DNA from: Fagopyrum homotropicum | Lineage: Eukaryota; Streptophyta; Magnoliopsida; Caryophyllales; Polygonaceae | Assembly (NCBI GenBank): GCA_033239125.1 | Contig: BSWB01000004.1 | Coordinates: 125,249,235 to 125,313,234 of the forward strand | DNA length: 64,000 bases | Direction: 5' to 3' | Shown: positions 46,723 through 60,239 of the stretch, in pieces | How the letters are laid out: each line of letters begins with the position of its first letter | How positions within the stretch are numbered: the first letter of the stretch is position 1 | Made by a program: the position numbers and the translations under genes | Notes under the pieces: model-generated | What the model was told of the DNA's origin: nothing | Databases searched by the model: none | What the model saw: only the letters and a program-made list of their open reading frames with translations

Positions 46723-46817
46723 CACACTCTAAACACTAGACTACCGCCGATCTTGTCTTGCTTCCGCCGTTAACACTCACTGTGAATCGTCCTTACACCG
46801 TCATTGATTACCTCAAT

Positions 46818-47112
46818 GTCCTCTACCGGCGAAATCAACAATCCTCCACCGCCGCCACTTCCGAACAACACACAACCGGCGCCCGAGCGCCTCCATCCCG
46901 CCCAAGCCGTCAACAACATCAAGAACTTGATCCCGCTCACCCTTGATCTCACCAAGGTACACTATCATACTTGGGCGGAGTTGTTACAGATTGCCACTGT
47001 AAGGAATATTTACTCTCAGATACTCAGAGAATCGAGTATCCAAGATTGTAATGATCGAATACTCAAAACACAACAACACAATCTTGGTGACGCAGTTCGG
47101 ACTAAGTCCTAA
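46818..47112 (+). pseudogene. Copia gag, N-terminal fragment
   Basis: Opens MSSTGEINNPPPP, a proline-rich start, followed by the copia gag block LTLDLTKVHYHTWAELLQI. The frame is broken off by the minus-strand copia insertion at about 47113. The middle of gag is not found on the other side, so roughly 450 bp were also lost. Confidence 0.8.
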
Positions 47113-47736
47113 TCTGCAGAGCCTTAGGAGGGAGACTCGCCCAATCCACTAGGTAGAGATAGTTTTAACTGTTATGGCTACAACACTCGCAGGCTAAGAA
47201 CTACGGGCTAGATCTAGCTATCTAAGAATCACAAGAATCAAACTAGAGAAAGAAGAAACGAAGGATAGAAGATCCCCCTGTTTTGGGCACCGCAAAAGCT
47301 TTTCCAAAAGCTTTGCTACGAAGATGCTTCTGAGCCACCGTCAGGAACAAACGCCTCGCAAAGGTCAACCGGTTCCTTCTCACACACAAGTGAGATTTGG
47401 ATGAACAATATGAGCATTCATCATCTTCTTCTTGAGATCGAGCTTCGCTCACTCTTCTCTATAAAAACTACTCGCCACCACGTTTCTGTCTCTACTGAAA
47501 AATGAAGACTCATCCAGGTAAGTTTGTTTTTTTATTCAGTTGGGCTGCACCACTCTCGTCTTCTACTGATCTCTCATTTTTACTTCATATTTGGGCCTGA
47601 GCATTGGGCTTATAATAAGGCCCAATTTCCAACTTATTTACAGATAGCTCTAACCTATAAATCACTTAACCTGCGAGATTTACATGTTATGCCTAAAAAC
47701 AACCAAGTTTATATTTGACTAAGACTAATATTACAA
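47113..47736 (-). repeat. Probable 3' LTR of the minus-strand copia
   Basis: The sequence after the polypurine tract begins tgtaatatta on the minus strand. Its right limit rests on the tract at 47740-47755 and its left limit on where plus-strand gag stops. It has no coding content. Without its partner LTR the ends are only approximate. Confidence 0.5.
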
Positions 47737-47837
47737 ATGGCCCCCTTAATCTTAGTATACTGAACTTGTTTGAACTTTTCTCTGCCAATAGTGGATTGGT
47801 GTGTCTATGTCCATCATTGACCCTTTGTGTGTGCATT

Positions 47838-50800
47838 TCAAGGTGTATCCCATATATGCAGAAAGTCCCTACAATAAGCAAACTTATCAGAGGTGACAAT
47901 CTTAGTACCAAAATTTGCAAGATTAGCATCACCTTTTATCTTAGTAACTGAGATCAGTTTCATTAGCACCTTTTCCCTTACATAATGTTGTCTAACATCA
48001 ATATGCTTTGTTCTTTCATGATACATATGATCTTTGCATAAGTACAAAGCACTTTGACTATCCATATGAATCAAAGGAATAAAGTCATTCTTTTGAATTT
48101 CTTGTAGTATGCCTTTCAACCAAATTGCTTCTTTAGCTGCTTCAGTGGCAGTCATATACTCTGCCTCAGTAGATGATAGAGCCACAACGGATTGTTGTTG
48201 TGACTTCCAAGATATACAATTATCAGCCCATGTATAGAAATATGCAGTGGTAGATTTTATGGTATCCCTATTACTAGCATAATCTGAATCTGCAAAGCCA
48301 AATAATTCATTCTTGGAACCATACTCAGAGAAAACAAGACACAAGTTTTTAGTACCATTGACATATCTAAGCAAGTATTTCATTCCATCCCAATGTTCTT
48401 CTCCAGGATTAGACATGAACCTACTAAGAACACTAATGGCAAATGTTAGATCAAACCTTGTAAAGAGCATTACATACATTAAGGAACCAACAACAACATT
48501 ATATGGAACCTTAGACATTTTAAGCTCTTCTGCTTTTGTTTTAGGACACTATTGTCCAGTGAGCTTCAAATGAGCTCCTAATGGGATAGATGTAGGTTTA
48601 GAATCAGTCATGCTAAACCTAGCAAGCACTTTATGAATGTATTCAGTTTGTGACAGCCACATCATCTTTCTCTTCCTATCTCTAGTGATATCAATTCCTA
48701 GAATTCTTTGTGCAAGGCCTAGGTCCTTCATATCAAATTGAGATTTCAAATTCACCTTAACACCTTTAATAACAGCAACAAAACTACTAATCAGAAGTAT
48801 ATCATCCACATAAAGAAGAATATACAAGGGAGTCAGTGAATTCAGACCTTTGAAATAGAGACATGAATTATATTTGCTCTTAGTAAATCCTAGACTAATC
48901 ATGCAAGCATTGAATTTCAGATTTCATTGTCTAGGAGTCTGTTTTAATCCATAGATAGATTTCTTTAAGAGACATGCATGGTTAGGTTTACTAGCATTTA
49001 TGAACCCTTTAGGTTGCTTCATATATATAGTCTCATCAAGGTCTCCATGTAAGAAGGCGGTCTTAACATCCATTTGTTCCAATTCCCAATCAAACACAGT
49101 GGTCATAGCAAGTAAGAGTCTTAAAGTCTTATATTTCACAACAGGAGCAAATATTTCATTATAATCCAGCCCCTCCCTTTGCGTGAAACCCTTAGCCACT
49201 AATCTGGCCTTATATCAAGGTGGGTCTTTTGAATTAACCCCTTTATTTTATACACCCATTTATAGTCAATGTGTCTAGCTTTTTTAGGTTTAGGAACCAA
49301 TACCCAGGTTTTATTAACCATCATAGAATCTATTTCCTCTTTCATGGCTTCATACCAATTCTTAGATTATGGACATTTACTAGCTTGCTCAACAGTTTCA
49401 GGGGTATAAGAATTTACAATCACATCAGCAACAAGACAAGCAAAAGCAACATCAGGACCATCAGTGATCTTATGTTGGTACTCAACAACATTAGCATATT
49501 TGGGATTAGGAAATTTAGTTCTTGGTTCCCTATCTCTAGTCAATTGATAGCTATTTGTATTCAAATCAGGCATAATGCAATTATCATTGTCATTTGCATG
49601 CTCAATAATTTCAGTATTATCATTCCCAAAATTATCTTGCTCAAAGCTATCTATTAGACTATCCTCAAACATGTCATTATTAGATGGAGAGATATTACCC
49701 AAATTATTCCGTCCTCTTGATTGTTGAGTGTCTTGAGTGTGATTTTCCTCTCTTGGTTGGTCATCTTTAACTCTATCCTCCTCTTGAGAGTTTTCCAGCT
49801 CTTCATTTTCATTGACTGTACCAGTGTTAGTCACTTCTGGATAGTATCCAATATCAAATTCCTCCAAGTCATCTCTTGGAAGTGTCTGATGGTCATAGAA
49901 TGCCACTGTGGTTTGATCATCACCACTGGTACGTGCATGCTCAGGTGAACTTGTTAGTTTATTTTTTAAATAGAAATCTTCCTCATTAAAAATGACATTT
50001 CTTGAAACTATAACCTTGTAACCAGATTGTTGTATTAACAAGATTTTATACCCTTTAATGCCCTCAGGATATCCTAACATAATTCCTTTTTGTTCCCTAG
50101 GTTGTAACTTTCCTTGACTTATGTGTGAATAAGCAGTGCAACCAAAAGGTTTAAGGTAAGATATATTAGGTCTTCTACCACTCCATTTCTCAACTGGAGT
50201 TATAAATTCAATGACAGAGGAAGGTTACCTATTAATCAAATAGGCTGTTGTAGTAACAACTTCACCCCATATAGAAGATTTCATACCACAACTAACAAGC
50301 ATGCATCTAGCCTTTTCCAATAAGGTTCTATTCATCCTTTTTGCAGTACCGTTTTGTTGTGGTGTAACAGGAATGGTTAAATGTCTTTTAATACCTTGTT
50401 CTTTATAAAATTCTTTGAATTCAGTGTTACAAAACTCTAGGCCATTATCAGTTCTTAGACATTTTATTTTATTAAACCACTTTGATTTTCTGTAAAAGTT
50501 TTCCAAGCTTTAAACTTATCAAAAGCTTCATTCTTGGTTCTTAACAAATAAACCCAACACATTCAGCTATAATGATCAACAAAGGAAATAAAATATCTCT
50601 TACTCCTACTGTTTCAACCTGTGCAAGCCCCCATAAGTCTGAGTGTATGTACTCAAGGGGTTTCATTACAGTATATTCAGATTTATTAAAGTTGTGTTTT
50701 ACTTTCTTTCCAAACACACAATTTTTACAGAAGTCAATATCACAGTGTTTATTATTTAAAATGCCTTGTTTATGTAGATAATATATCCCTTTGTTTCCTA

Positions 50801-51160
50801 TGTGGCCTAATCTCTTATGCCATAATCTAGATTGCTCTTTAGTCATATTCACAGTTACATGTGCAACATTAAATTCAGGAGAAGTCATCACATAATAAAG
50901 ACCCCCTTTTTATCCCCCTTAACAATGGTAAAACCATTCTTAACAACATTTCTAATGCCATTTTTGGTGATAATATAGCAATTTAGAGCGTCAAACACTG
51001 CTTCTGATAACAAGTTTCTCCTAAGATCGGAGACCCATCTAACATCATGCAACATTCTAGTCCTACCATCATGCATACAAAGAGGTACTGATCCTACTCC
51101 CTTGATAGGCAAGGAAGTATGATCACCTAACATAACTTCACCAGCATCAACCTCATGCAA
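47838..51160 (-). pseudogene. Copia pol: protease, integrase, RT, RNase H (decayed)
   Basis: Protease part near 51160-50888 (VDAGEVMLGD, VRWVSDLRRNLLS). GAG-pre-integrase zinc region (LWHKRLGHIG, CKNCVFGK) and integrase start near 50891-50541. Integrase core near 50506-50225 with LRTDNGLEF and TPQQNGTAKRMNR; the usual sequence there is GVAERMN, so the catalytic Glu is replaced by Lys. The variable C-terminal region is 50080-49367. RT lies at 49199-48549 with DVKTAFLHGDLDE and an intact LYVDDILLIS. RNase H lies at 48518-47838 (LSSTEAEYMTATEA, RTKHIDVRQHYVREK). Several frames and stops are needed, so it is non-functional. Confidence 0.88.
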
Positions 51161-51725
51161 AGAGGTGCTGATCCACGCATTGGCTCCTCCGGCAGCCAAC
51201 CACCAATGCGGAACCCTAATGCAGCCACCACCACCAACTCGTCGGGATCCAATAGGAATGCGCGTAACCGAGGCCGCAACTTAGGCCGGAGGAATGCGAG
51301 CGGTGGCCAGCAACGGCAACAACCCAATTAGCCGGCTCAACAAAACCGGCCGGCCCATAACTAGAACTGGTCTGCTCCGCCACCCTACTATTGGCCGTAG
51401 GGACCCCCTCCGTGTTCGTATCCCACTGCAGGTCGTGGACATCGCACCTATTACCCTCAGAACCGTGGCTCAGCCCAAGGTCAGGCTTACATGACCTTGC
51501 AACCGACTGACTTGGCTCAAGCATTCAATGGTGTGTCGTTGCAACCTCCACACGATGCGTGGTATATGGACACGAGCGCATCCTCGCACCTGACTTCGAA
51601 CGCATGTATCCTACATCCCTATTTTGTTTCTAGCACTATTCCTAATGTCTTAGTTGCAAATGGTGCGAGTATTTTAGTTGCAGGGTCCGGAAACGCCAAT
51701 ATACTCGAATTACCCGATAACCTTC
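51161..51725 (+). pseudogene. Copia gag end and protease start
   Basis: A Gly/Arg/Asn-rich gag tail (51170-51400) leads to the protease, with DAWYMDTSASSHLT in place of the usual DTGA or DSGA. The frame runs to 51725 (LELPDNLL). It continues on the far side of the solo chromovirus LTR at about 53672 with LHLNNVL, where homologs continue without a gap. Confidence 0.83.
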
Positions 51726-53666
51726 TATAACACCCCAAATCCGCGGGACTCGGAGTGTCACATTGGGTTAGGATCTCACAATGGATCCTGATCCTAGCCT
51801 AACAACATGTTCATTGGACCTTACAACATGGGACTGATAGATATAAAAACAAATACATAAAACTTTATAAACCGTACAATCAAAAGGTAACATCAACATA
51901 GCCCAGTATAAACCACAACATCCTCACACAGGAGGTAACAAAAGATCATCCTCACGCAGGAGGGAAAGGTAAACAACCCCAAAAGACACAACCATCTTAT
52001 GTACGAGAGGTCCTCGACCTGCCACTCTACTAGATCACTTAGCAGCACGCCTATCTTGTGGGGCATCTACAACATGGTAATAAACCATTAGCTAACCATA
52101 TATATATAGAGTAATGTATAAGCACATACACAATCATAGAAAGATAAATACATCATCATGATATCACACATTTACCCCATTTTATCATCTTAATATAATA
52201 GTCATTCACTCAAATCGTGTATATATATAGATGAAAGTATGTGACACGAGGACCGATACATCCTTGCCTCTGAGCCGGATAGTCAGCTGTACGAGTATCG
52301 GTCACACAATCCGTGTACCCTATGGGAGTGGATTGCGCCCTTCCTGTAAACCAGTCTCGCCTGACATCAAAGAACCTCCCAGACTCCACGGTGGGATGAA
52401 AGGGAAAGATTATCACAGCCACATAACGGGGCAGTCACTAAAACATAGATTGATATAAACGATATCTCATTCTATCATAGCAAACATATAACACACACAC
52501 CACTCATGCAAATACCCAATATAAGGATGATAGCTAAGTAAGTCCTACGGACTTACCTCAACCTCGTACAAAGCTCAACCACAACTCAATCACCTCAACA
52601 CTGGAGGAACAACACAACCTATAGACAAGGCATAAGAGATACATCAAACTCCTATCAACACAAGGGTCACACTTAGACCCAAAGGGATCCATAGGGATCA
52701 TACGCAACCTCAAAACCTTAACCAACATCAACCTAAGTCCTTAAAATCGTACAAGACACATATCGATCATAACCTCATCCAAACACATCCTCACACATCT
52801 AGCATGATCCTATACACTCACACTAGGAAAGGAGGGAACAAAGGCATCCTAGAGCAAGCCTAGAAGCAACACACACCTGCAGAACCAAGTGCAGAACCTA
52901 GCTGATGCAGGTGGCCGCAGGGGCGGATCCCAGGTGGCGCATGGGCGGCTCTAGCCGGTGCAGGGGCGGCTGCAAGGTGGCGCAGGGGCGGCTGGTCAAC
53001 AAAGGACTCCACTTCAGCCCCTTCTTCACTTCTTCCTTCGATTCCTTCACTCCTTCTTCATTCCAACACCATACATACAGAAACATACATATATATACAT
53101 CAACACAAGCTAACCATGGCTGGAGCAAGATCCAAACCTAAGGAATCTAAGCTAGCCTAAGGAAAGATAGGAAAAGATGAAGGAAAGAAGAAAGATAGGT
53201 GGAGATGGAAGAGAGCTCACCAGCTGAACCTATGCAGAAGCAAAAAACCCTCACCAAGATCTCCAAGCTGGCTCAACAAGGCACAACAACATCATCATCA
53301 ACAATCAGCAACAAGCCAAGCATCAAAGCTTCCAACTCACACAAAACTCAACCAAGCTCAAGAAAAGATTCAAAGGAAAAAGAGAGGAGAAGATGAACGT
53401 AGGGAGAGAGATGAAGTTGTGGAGAGAGATAACCCTCATCAGAAGGAATAAGAAGAAGCTTATAAAGGGGTGAAAAGGGTAAAGCACGGGTCAAAGGGTC
53501 AAAGAAGACGGCTGCAGCCACACAGAGCCGCAGGGGCGGACTCTGTGAGCCGCAGGTGCGGCCCAGGCAACCCGTAAGGGCGGCCACTGGGTCACGCAGG
53601 GGCGGTCCAGGCTGAATCTAGGTCCTCAGATCACACACTCAGCAACTCAACAACTAGGCTCTTACA
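51726..53666 (-). mobile_element. Solo chromovirus LTR in the copia protease region
   Basis: 1941 bp from tataacaccccaaatcc to cttaca, flanked by the perfect 5-bp repeat ccttc (51721-51725 and 53667-53671). It has the same sequence and orientation as the LTRs at 9420-11411 and 28146-29798 but looks more diverged. Its first base pair has changed from TG to TA. It includes the CGCAGGGGCGG cluster (about 52915-52990 and 53527-53607) and only a short TA run (52219-52229). It arose by recombination between the two LTRs of a full element. Confidence 0.93.
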
Positions 53667-54780
53667 CCTTCACCTCAACAATGTCCTGCATACACCCCAC
53701 AATATCAAAATTTTAATTTACGTACGTCAATTCGTTAAGGATAACAATGTTTGTGTTATGTTTGACCCCCTTGGTTTTTCGGTGAAGGATCTGTGTACGG
53801 GGACCCTAATCGCGAGGTGCAATAGCTCAAGTCATTTGTACCTGGTCACATCACCAACGTCCTCCTCGCGTCCACATGCAACTCTCGCCACCACATCCAG
53901 TGTTCCAAGCTCGACCCTTTGGCACGTCCGTCTTGGGCATCCGGGTGATCATGTGTTGTCTTTTCTTTGTCGAAATGATTTTATTTTTACTAAGAAAGAG
54001 CCCCGCTCTATGCTTTGTCATTCTTGCCAAATTGCCAAACACAAAAGGTTATGGTTTTATGATTCCTTATCACACACTTATGTCCCATTTGATATAATAC
54101 ATAGCGATATTTGGACTTCCCCAATTGTTGGTAAATCCGGATTTTATTACTACCTTGTGTTTTTGGATGACTTTACACATTTTGTTTGGGTGTTTCCGCT
54201 TAAAAACAAATCGGATACCTATGCAAATTTCCTTCAGTTTCACTCGTATGTCCGAACACAATTCGGTTGCCTCATTAAATCATTTCAATGCGATCTCAGT
54301 GGGGAGTTCAATAATCAATCCTTTACCTCCTTTTGTACTCGCCAAGGGATTCAAATCCGGTTTGCTTCTCCTCAAACCTCACCACAAAATGGTAAAGCCG
54401 AGCGTATCCTTAGGACCTTGAATGACATTACTCGCTCTCTTCTAACTCATGTGTCTCTCCCCCTTACCTATTGGGTTGAAGCCCTCCACATGGCCACATA
54501 CCTTCACAATATTATGCTAACCAAAACACTTGAGTTTAGGAACCCGACTCTTGCCTTATTCCACCGTCAAGCGTCATACTCCTTCCTCCGTGTCTTTGGT
54601 TGCCTTTGTTATCCCAATATTGTAGCAACATTTGCTCATAAGCTTGCACCTCGGTCTACCCCGTGCGTCTTCCTTGGATACTCTTCATCACATCGGGGTT
54701 ATCGTTTTCTCGACATTCATACTAATAAAATCATCATGTAAAGTCATGTTATCTTTGATGAATCGACGTTCCCTCTCGCC
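53667..54780 (+). pseudogene. Copia GAG-pre-integrase and integrase
   Basis: After the solo LTR the frame restarts with LHLNNVL and runs through the zinc region (TLWHVRLGHPGDHVL, CHSCQIAKH). The core has IHSDIWTSP, FQCDLSGEFNN and SPQNGKAERILRTL, so all three acidic residues of the D-D-E set are visible. The region FLGYSSSHRGYRFLD closes the C-terminal part, and a TAA at 54739 interrupts the link to RT. Confidence 0.88.
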
Positions 54781-54929
54781 TCACCATAGTCCACGACTTC
54801 ACCCTCCCCTGTTGGACCGACCAACGAGCCACACGATCTGCTCCTACTTGACAGCCTCACTGTTGTGCCATATGCTCAACCACTCAGCTCACACCTACTC
54901 CAACAAAACCAAGCCCACCAGCCAGACCC

Positions 54930-56650
54930 ATGGCAAACCCACCTCCCGCTCAGCCTACGCGCAACTCCAGACCGGCCCAGACCCGGACTCCTCATGCACA
55001 GTTCATACCTCCCACACCAACCCACACCATGGCTACCCGTCTACAGTCCGGAATCCGCAAATCTAACCCGAAATACAACATGCTCACGACCCAACCTTCC
55101 ATCTCACCGTTACCCAAATCACATATCCTTGCCCTCACGGACCCCAACTGGTGTGCCGCAATGCAAGCGGAATATACTACTTTAATTAAAAATGGGACCT
55201 GGGAACTTGTTCCGAGGCCGTCTGCTACTAACATTATACGCTGCATGTGGCTTTTTAAACATAAGTTCAGGTCTGACGGCTCCCTTGAGCGGCATAAAGC
55301 ACGATTGGTGGTTAACGGCAAGTCACAACAGGTTGGTATTGACTGCGATGAAACATTCAGTCCAGTTGTCAAGCCGGCTACTATTCGCACCGTCTTGAGT
55401 TTGGTCTTGTCTAGAGGTTGGCCTATCCATCAGTTGGACGTGATGAATGCTTTTCTTCACGGACATCTTCAAGAGACGGTTTACATGCACCAGCCGCCCG
55501 GTTTTCGGGATGCTCATTTTCCGGATCACGTGTGTTTGCTTCGCCGATCTCTATATGGTCTGAAGCAAGCCCCTCGCACATGGTTCCACCGGTTTGACAC
55601 ATTCATTCAGTCACACGGTTTTATTAGTAGCAAGAGTGACCAGTCGCTTTTTGTCTATCGTTCAGGATCTGATATGGCTTACTTATTTTTATATGTTGAT
55701 GACATTGTACTGAAAACTTCATATACAGATCTTTTGCATCGCATGATGTAAACATTGAGCTCTGAGTTTGCCATGACTGGCCTTGGTCCGCTTAGTTATT
55801 TTTCGGGTGTTCAGCTCACTCGCAATGCCAACGGGATGTTTCCGAGTCAGTCCAAGTATGCCCGCGAGATCATAAGTGGCTAACATGACCTCTTGCAAAC
55901 CGTCCACCACCCCGGTCGAAACACGGATGAAGCTGGTCGCCAACACTGGTGCTCCTGTGTCCGACCCTAGATTATACCGTAGTCTTGCAGGTGCCCTTCA
56001 GTACCTCACCTTCACTCGACCTGACATATCTTATGCAATCCAGCAGTGTTTCTTATTCATGCATGATCCATGGGAGCCTCACTTTCAGGATTTCAAACAG
56101 ATTATCCGCTATATTCAAGGCACTCCCGACTTTGGCTTACACTTGAACGCTTCCCCCATCTGGGTCTTGTTGCATATCTGATGCCGACTGGGGGGGGGGT
56201 TTCCCGGACACCCGTCACTCAACCTCCAGATATTGTGTTTATTTGGGGGACAACCTGATCTCCTAGTCCTCCACACATCAACAGACTATGTCTCGTTCCA
56301 GTGCTGAAGTTGAATACCGTGGTGTTGCAAATACAATTGCCGAGACCCGTTGGCTCCGTAACTTATTGATCGAGCTTCACGTCTCCCTCCGGAGGGCAAC
56401 GATTGTCTATTGCGACAATATAAGTGCCGTTTACCTATCATCCAACCCAGTTCAACATCAGCGCATTAAGCATGTTGAGACGTATATACACTTTGTGCGG
56501 GAGAAGGTTGCTCTTGGACATCTTCGCGTGCTACATGTCCCTTCTAGTCATCAATATGCCGATATCTTCACAAAGGGACTACCCTCGCCTTTGTTTTTGG
56601 ACGTCAGATCCAGTCTATGCTTCCGTTCTCCTCTTGCTCCGACTGAGGGG
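54930..56650 (+). pseudogene. Copia reverse transcriptase and RNase H
   Basis: RT from 54930 has HTMATRLQSGIRK, WELVPRP, KARLVVNGKSQQ, QLDVMNAFLHGHLQE and LYGLKQAPRTW. The catalytic YVDD lies in LFLYVDDIVL near 55700. A TAA near 55749 ends the frame. It resumes through LSYFSGVQLT and, after more shifts near 55880, TRPDISYAIQQ (56020-56045). RNase H starts near 56288 with MSRSSAEVEYRGVANT and HVETYIHFVREKVA. The gene ends near 56650 at the position where the polypurine tract (ctgagggga) begins. It has several stops. Confidence 0.87.
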
Positions 56651-56869
56651 ACTACCCTCGTCTTGTATCCCGAGTCAAAAACCCATTATCTATGTGGCTC
56701 TTGGTTTGATAGACTTATATGCAAGCTAGCACACAACTTGTCTATAACTTTATCCTCCCTCATTAAAAAATATGCACATAAATTACATATCAATATTTCA
56801 ACTGAATCTTTATTAACTTTGCAGTATGAAAATTTCTTATTTAAGAAAGGGTTTTCCACATTTTAAATT

Positions 56870-57274
56870 CGGTGTTATTTTCAATCTTTTGCACTCTTCC
56901 TATTCATGTCTATCGTCACATTTTACATTAACTCCATCGTGAAGATGAAGTAATATAGTGCAATATAACCTACAAAATTAAAGAAATCTAATCACTCCTT
57001 ATATAGTTATACACTCAACTTTTCGATAAATCACCTCTTAATTTTAAAATTTTATTTAATTATATATAAGTTTAATATCATGTGAAAAGAATCCATTATC
57101 TTTAACAATCGGTATTCGTTGTAACTTTCTAATTAATTAGGCCATGCTCATCAAAATGCAATAGTAAAAGGCACTTTAGGTATTATTATTGCATTTTATA
57201 CGGTTGCACACAATTTCATATAGTTCTCTTTTATAAACCCTGAAAACTCCACCTTGATTGAAATGGTTTACAGG
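56870..57274. other. AT-rich DNA without recognised feature
   Basis: About 400 bp beyond the copia element. No coding signal. Confidence 0.5.
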
Positions 57275-58422
57275 TGTTGATGATGGAAGACTTCACACAA
57301 ATATAGCAGATGAATATACTAACAATGTACTTGATTATATTTCTAAATATTTGGTTGGTTTGAATTCAATGCAGGTTGTATATCTACATGTCAAGGCCTT
57401 GAAGTTGGATTCAAGAACAAGTTCAAAAGGACAAGATAAAGGGTCTTGGACTCTAAGCTGCACGGAACAAGGATTCAAATAGATTGAAGATCTTCGATAA
57501 AGATTCTGTAACAAGAAGATCTCATCAAACCAAGGATTTTGTCAATCGAAGGAAGATTTCAACCGAAGAATAGAGAATCTTTTCTAGAAGATTTTGTAAA
57601 CAACAAAACGGCAAAAAATATCTTCTCTCTTATCCAATAGAAAGGCGAGAAGATCAAGGAGTAAAAGACTCTACATGTTCGTAGGGACTGAAGACTTGCA
57701 ACGTCTACCTTACGATCTTCATGGAAAAGAAGATTGATCTTCAAACGGTCATCTCTACAACGGCTAGAAGATCTTTCCATAGAAGATATAAATGAAGATG
57801 ATGGTCGAAGAAGAAGAGATACAAGCTTACACCGGAAAACATCTTTGCATCCTCAAGCAACCTAATCGTCTTCATTCGTTGTTTTTCTTTCTCACATTCA
57901 CGTAAAAGTTTTATCCCCTTAGAGAGAGAAAACACAAGAGATCCATTGGTAGATCTAAAAAGTGTTATACTAGAGTGTGTTACTCTGCGAATTAACTAGG
58001 CTATTATAGCTAGGTTAAGAGTTGGAGCTAGATCGTAGCATTGGCTACAAGTGAGAGAAGAAGGGGATTTCTTCTAATTTGTATCTCTTTGAAGCTGATA
58101 ATAGATAGTTAGATCCTACGGATATACCCTGGGACGGAGAGTAGGCTATTTAGAATCGAACTTCGTAAACATATCCTCGTGTCAATCTTTTCAATTCCGC
58201 ACCATATATACTTTACTGTGACTAACTTTGTTTTGCAGGAGCAAGAAGCCAATGCCCTTGAAATAGAGTTTCAAAGCCCTTGAAATCAAAGTTTAACTAG
58301 TAGCACATATTGACATCAAGGCCCTTGAAAGAAGTTTCAAGGGCTTGAGATTTGGTTTGCGAAAAGTTCTCATACTCTATTCAACCCCCTCCCCCCCTTC
58401 TAGAGTATTATTTATCTTATTT
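57275..58422 (+). repeat. Probable copia-type LTR, solo or remnant
   Basis: It begins tgttgatgatgg. It carries phrases typical of the downstream end of long plant copia LTRs: a gaatcgaacttcgtaaa block near 58155-58171, a run of T-rich sequence, and the C-rich phrase attcaaccccctcccccc near 58378. Four copies of the word cccttgaaa (58253-58330) lie near the end. No primer site follows and no clean TSD was found (tacagg on the left against taccgg on the right is only suggestive). The right edge is uncertain. Confidence 0.5.
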
Positions 58423-58540
58423 ATATCACCTACCGGTTCTTCAAACCCAATGAGATCCATGTAATTAATCTTCCTTCCAAATTCCAATGGAGCAAATAAA
58501 ATAATCTTAGACGTCATATATATATATATATATATATATA

Positions 58541-58779
58541 GATCCTATGAGAACACCCCCTAACGTGAGAACATGATAACAGATTCGTAATTATTATCAG
58601 TTTTGTTACAAATGTGTCATATCGTTTAATGTATTATTCGTAGTTATTGTTGGTTGAGTGAATTATTCGTAGTTATTGTTATTTTTGATATCTACTCTAA
58701 ATCTGAACCCTCAATACTCACATCCAACGGTGTACGATTGTTTTCTTGTTCTCACGTTAGGGGTGTTCTCATAGGAACC
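58541..58779. mobile_element. Short TIR element (MITE-like) between TA repeats
   Basis: The left end gatcctatgagaacaccccc (58541-58574 with its continuation taacgtgagaacatg) is repeated inverted at 58745-58779. The ends therefore form a terminal inverted repeat of about 33 bp with few differences. The total length of 239 bp and the absence of a coding frame fit a MITE. TA microsatellites on both sides (58517-58540 and 58787-58930) hide any TSD, so its superfamily cannot be read off. Confidence 0.72.
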
Positions 58780-58781
58780 AC

Positions 58782-59884
<1,103 letters not shown>

Positions 59885-60125
59885 TAGGGTGTAATACAAG
59901 CCAAATGAGCCGAGCCAGATTTAAAATATTTTCATATTCGGTTCATTTAGAAAGTGACCGAGCTCGAGCTGAGCTTTTAACGAGCCGATCCCGAGTAGCT
60001 CGGCTAAAATAATACTCATATTCGGCTCTTTTAGAAAATGAAAGAGCAAGAGCTTTTAACGAGCCGAACTTTTAATGAGCCGAACGAGAGCCGAGCCCAG
60101 GTAGCTTGCCTCATATTACAACCCT
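59885..60125. repeat. Dispersed GAGCCGAGC-type repeat, possibly a hAT-derived MITE
   Basis: The left edge reads agggtgtaatacaagcc and the right edge, inverted, agggttgtaatatgaggc, an imperfect inverted repeat. Inside, gagccgagc and gagctcggct-like words recur in both directions, and a phrase around catattcggctcttttagaaaatgaa occurs twice (near 59930 and 60018). I recall very similar sequence as a common plant hAT-derived repeat. No TSD could be matched. Confidence 0.45.
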
Positions 60126-60239
60126 CCAATCAGGTCAAACTACACACATTTTGTTGGTAGAGACACTGCTACCCAGATCAAAAGCATCAAAGAATTAATA
60201 CCAACAGCATACCAGGGCCTGTTAGTTTCGACCAATGTT

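Larger units (their letters stand above)
47113..51160 (-). mobile_element. Truncated Ty1/copia element, minus strand, inside the plus-strand copia
   Basis: Read right to left it begins within protease (51160), then integrase, RT and RNase H. Near 47740-47755 comes a polypurine tract reading ttaaggggg, followed by LTR-like sequence to about 47113. Gag, primer site and 5' LTR are missing. The right junction is placed at about 51160, where minus-strand protease sequence meets plus-strand gag sequence. No TSD was found, so the insertion has been followed by deletion. The exact left edge is uncertain by some tens of bases. Confidence 0.78.
46562..56700 (+). mobile_element. Ty1/copia element, plus strand, with two nested insertions
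   Basis: A short 5' LTR (46562-46707) and a Met-initiator-type primer site are followed by the gag start (46818-47112). Then comes a foreign copia fragment on the minus strand (to about 51160), gag end and protease (51170-51720), a solo chromovirus LTR (51726-53666), integrase (53758-54780), RT (54930-55900) and RNase H (55876-56650). The very short LTR and the order protease-integrase-RT-RNase H fit copia; short LTRs suggest the Ale-like branch. The 3' LTR is not intact. A stretch near 56662 (cgtcttgtatccc) recalls the 5' LTR, so it may be a remnant. Confidence 0.85.

Noticed and set aside
54632..55390. Overlapping frames alongside copia RT
   Set aside because: They are shadows of the pol coding region in other frames.
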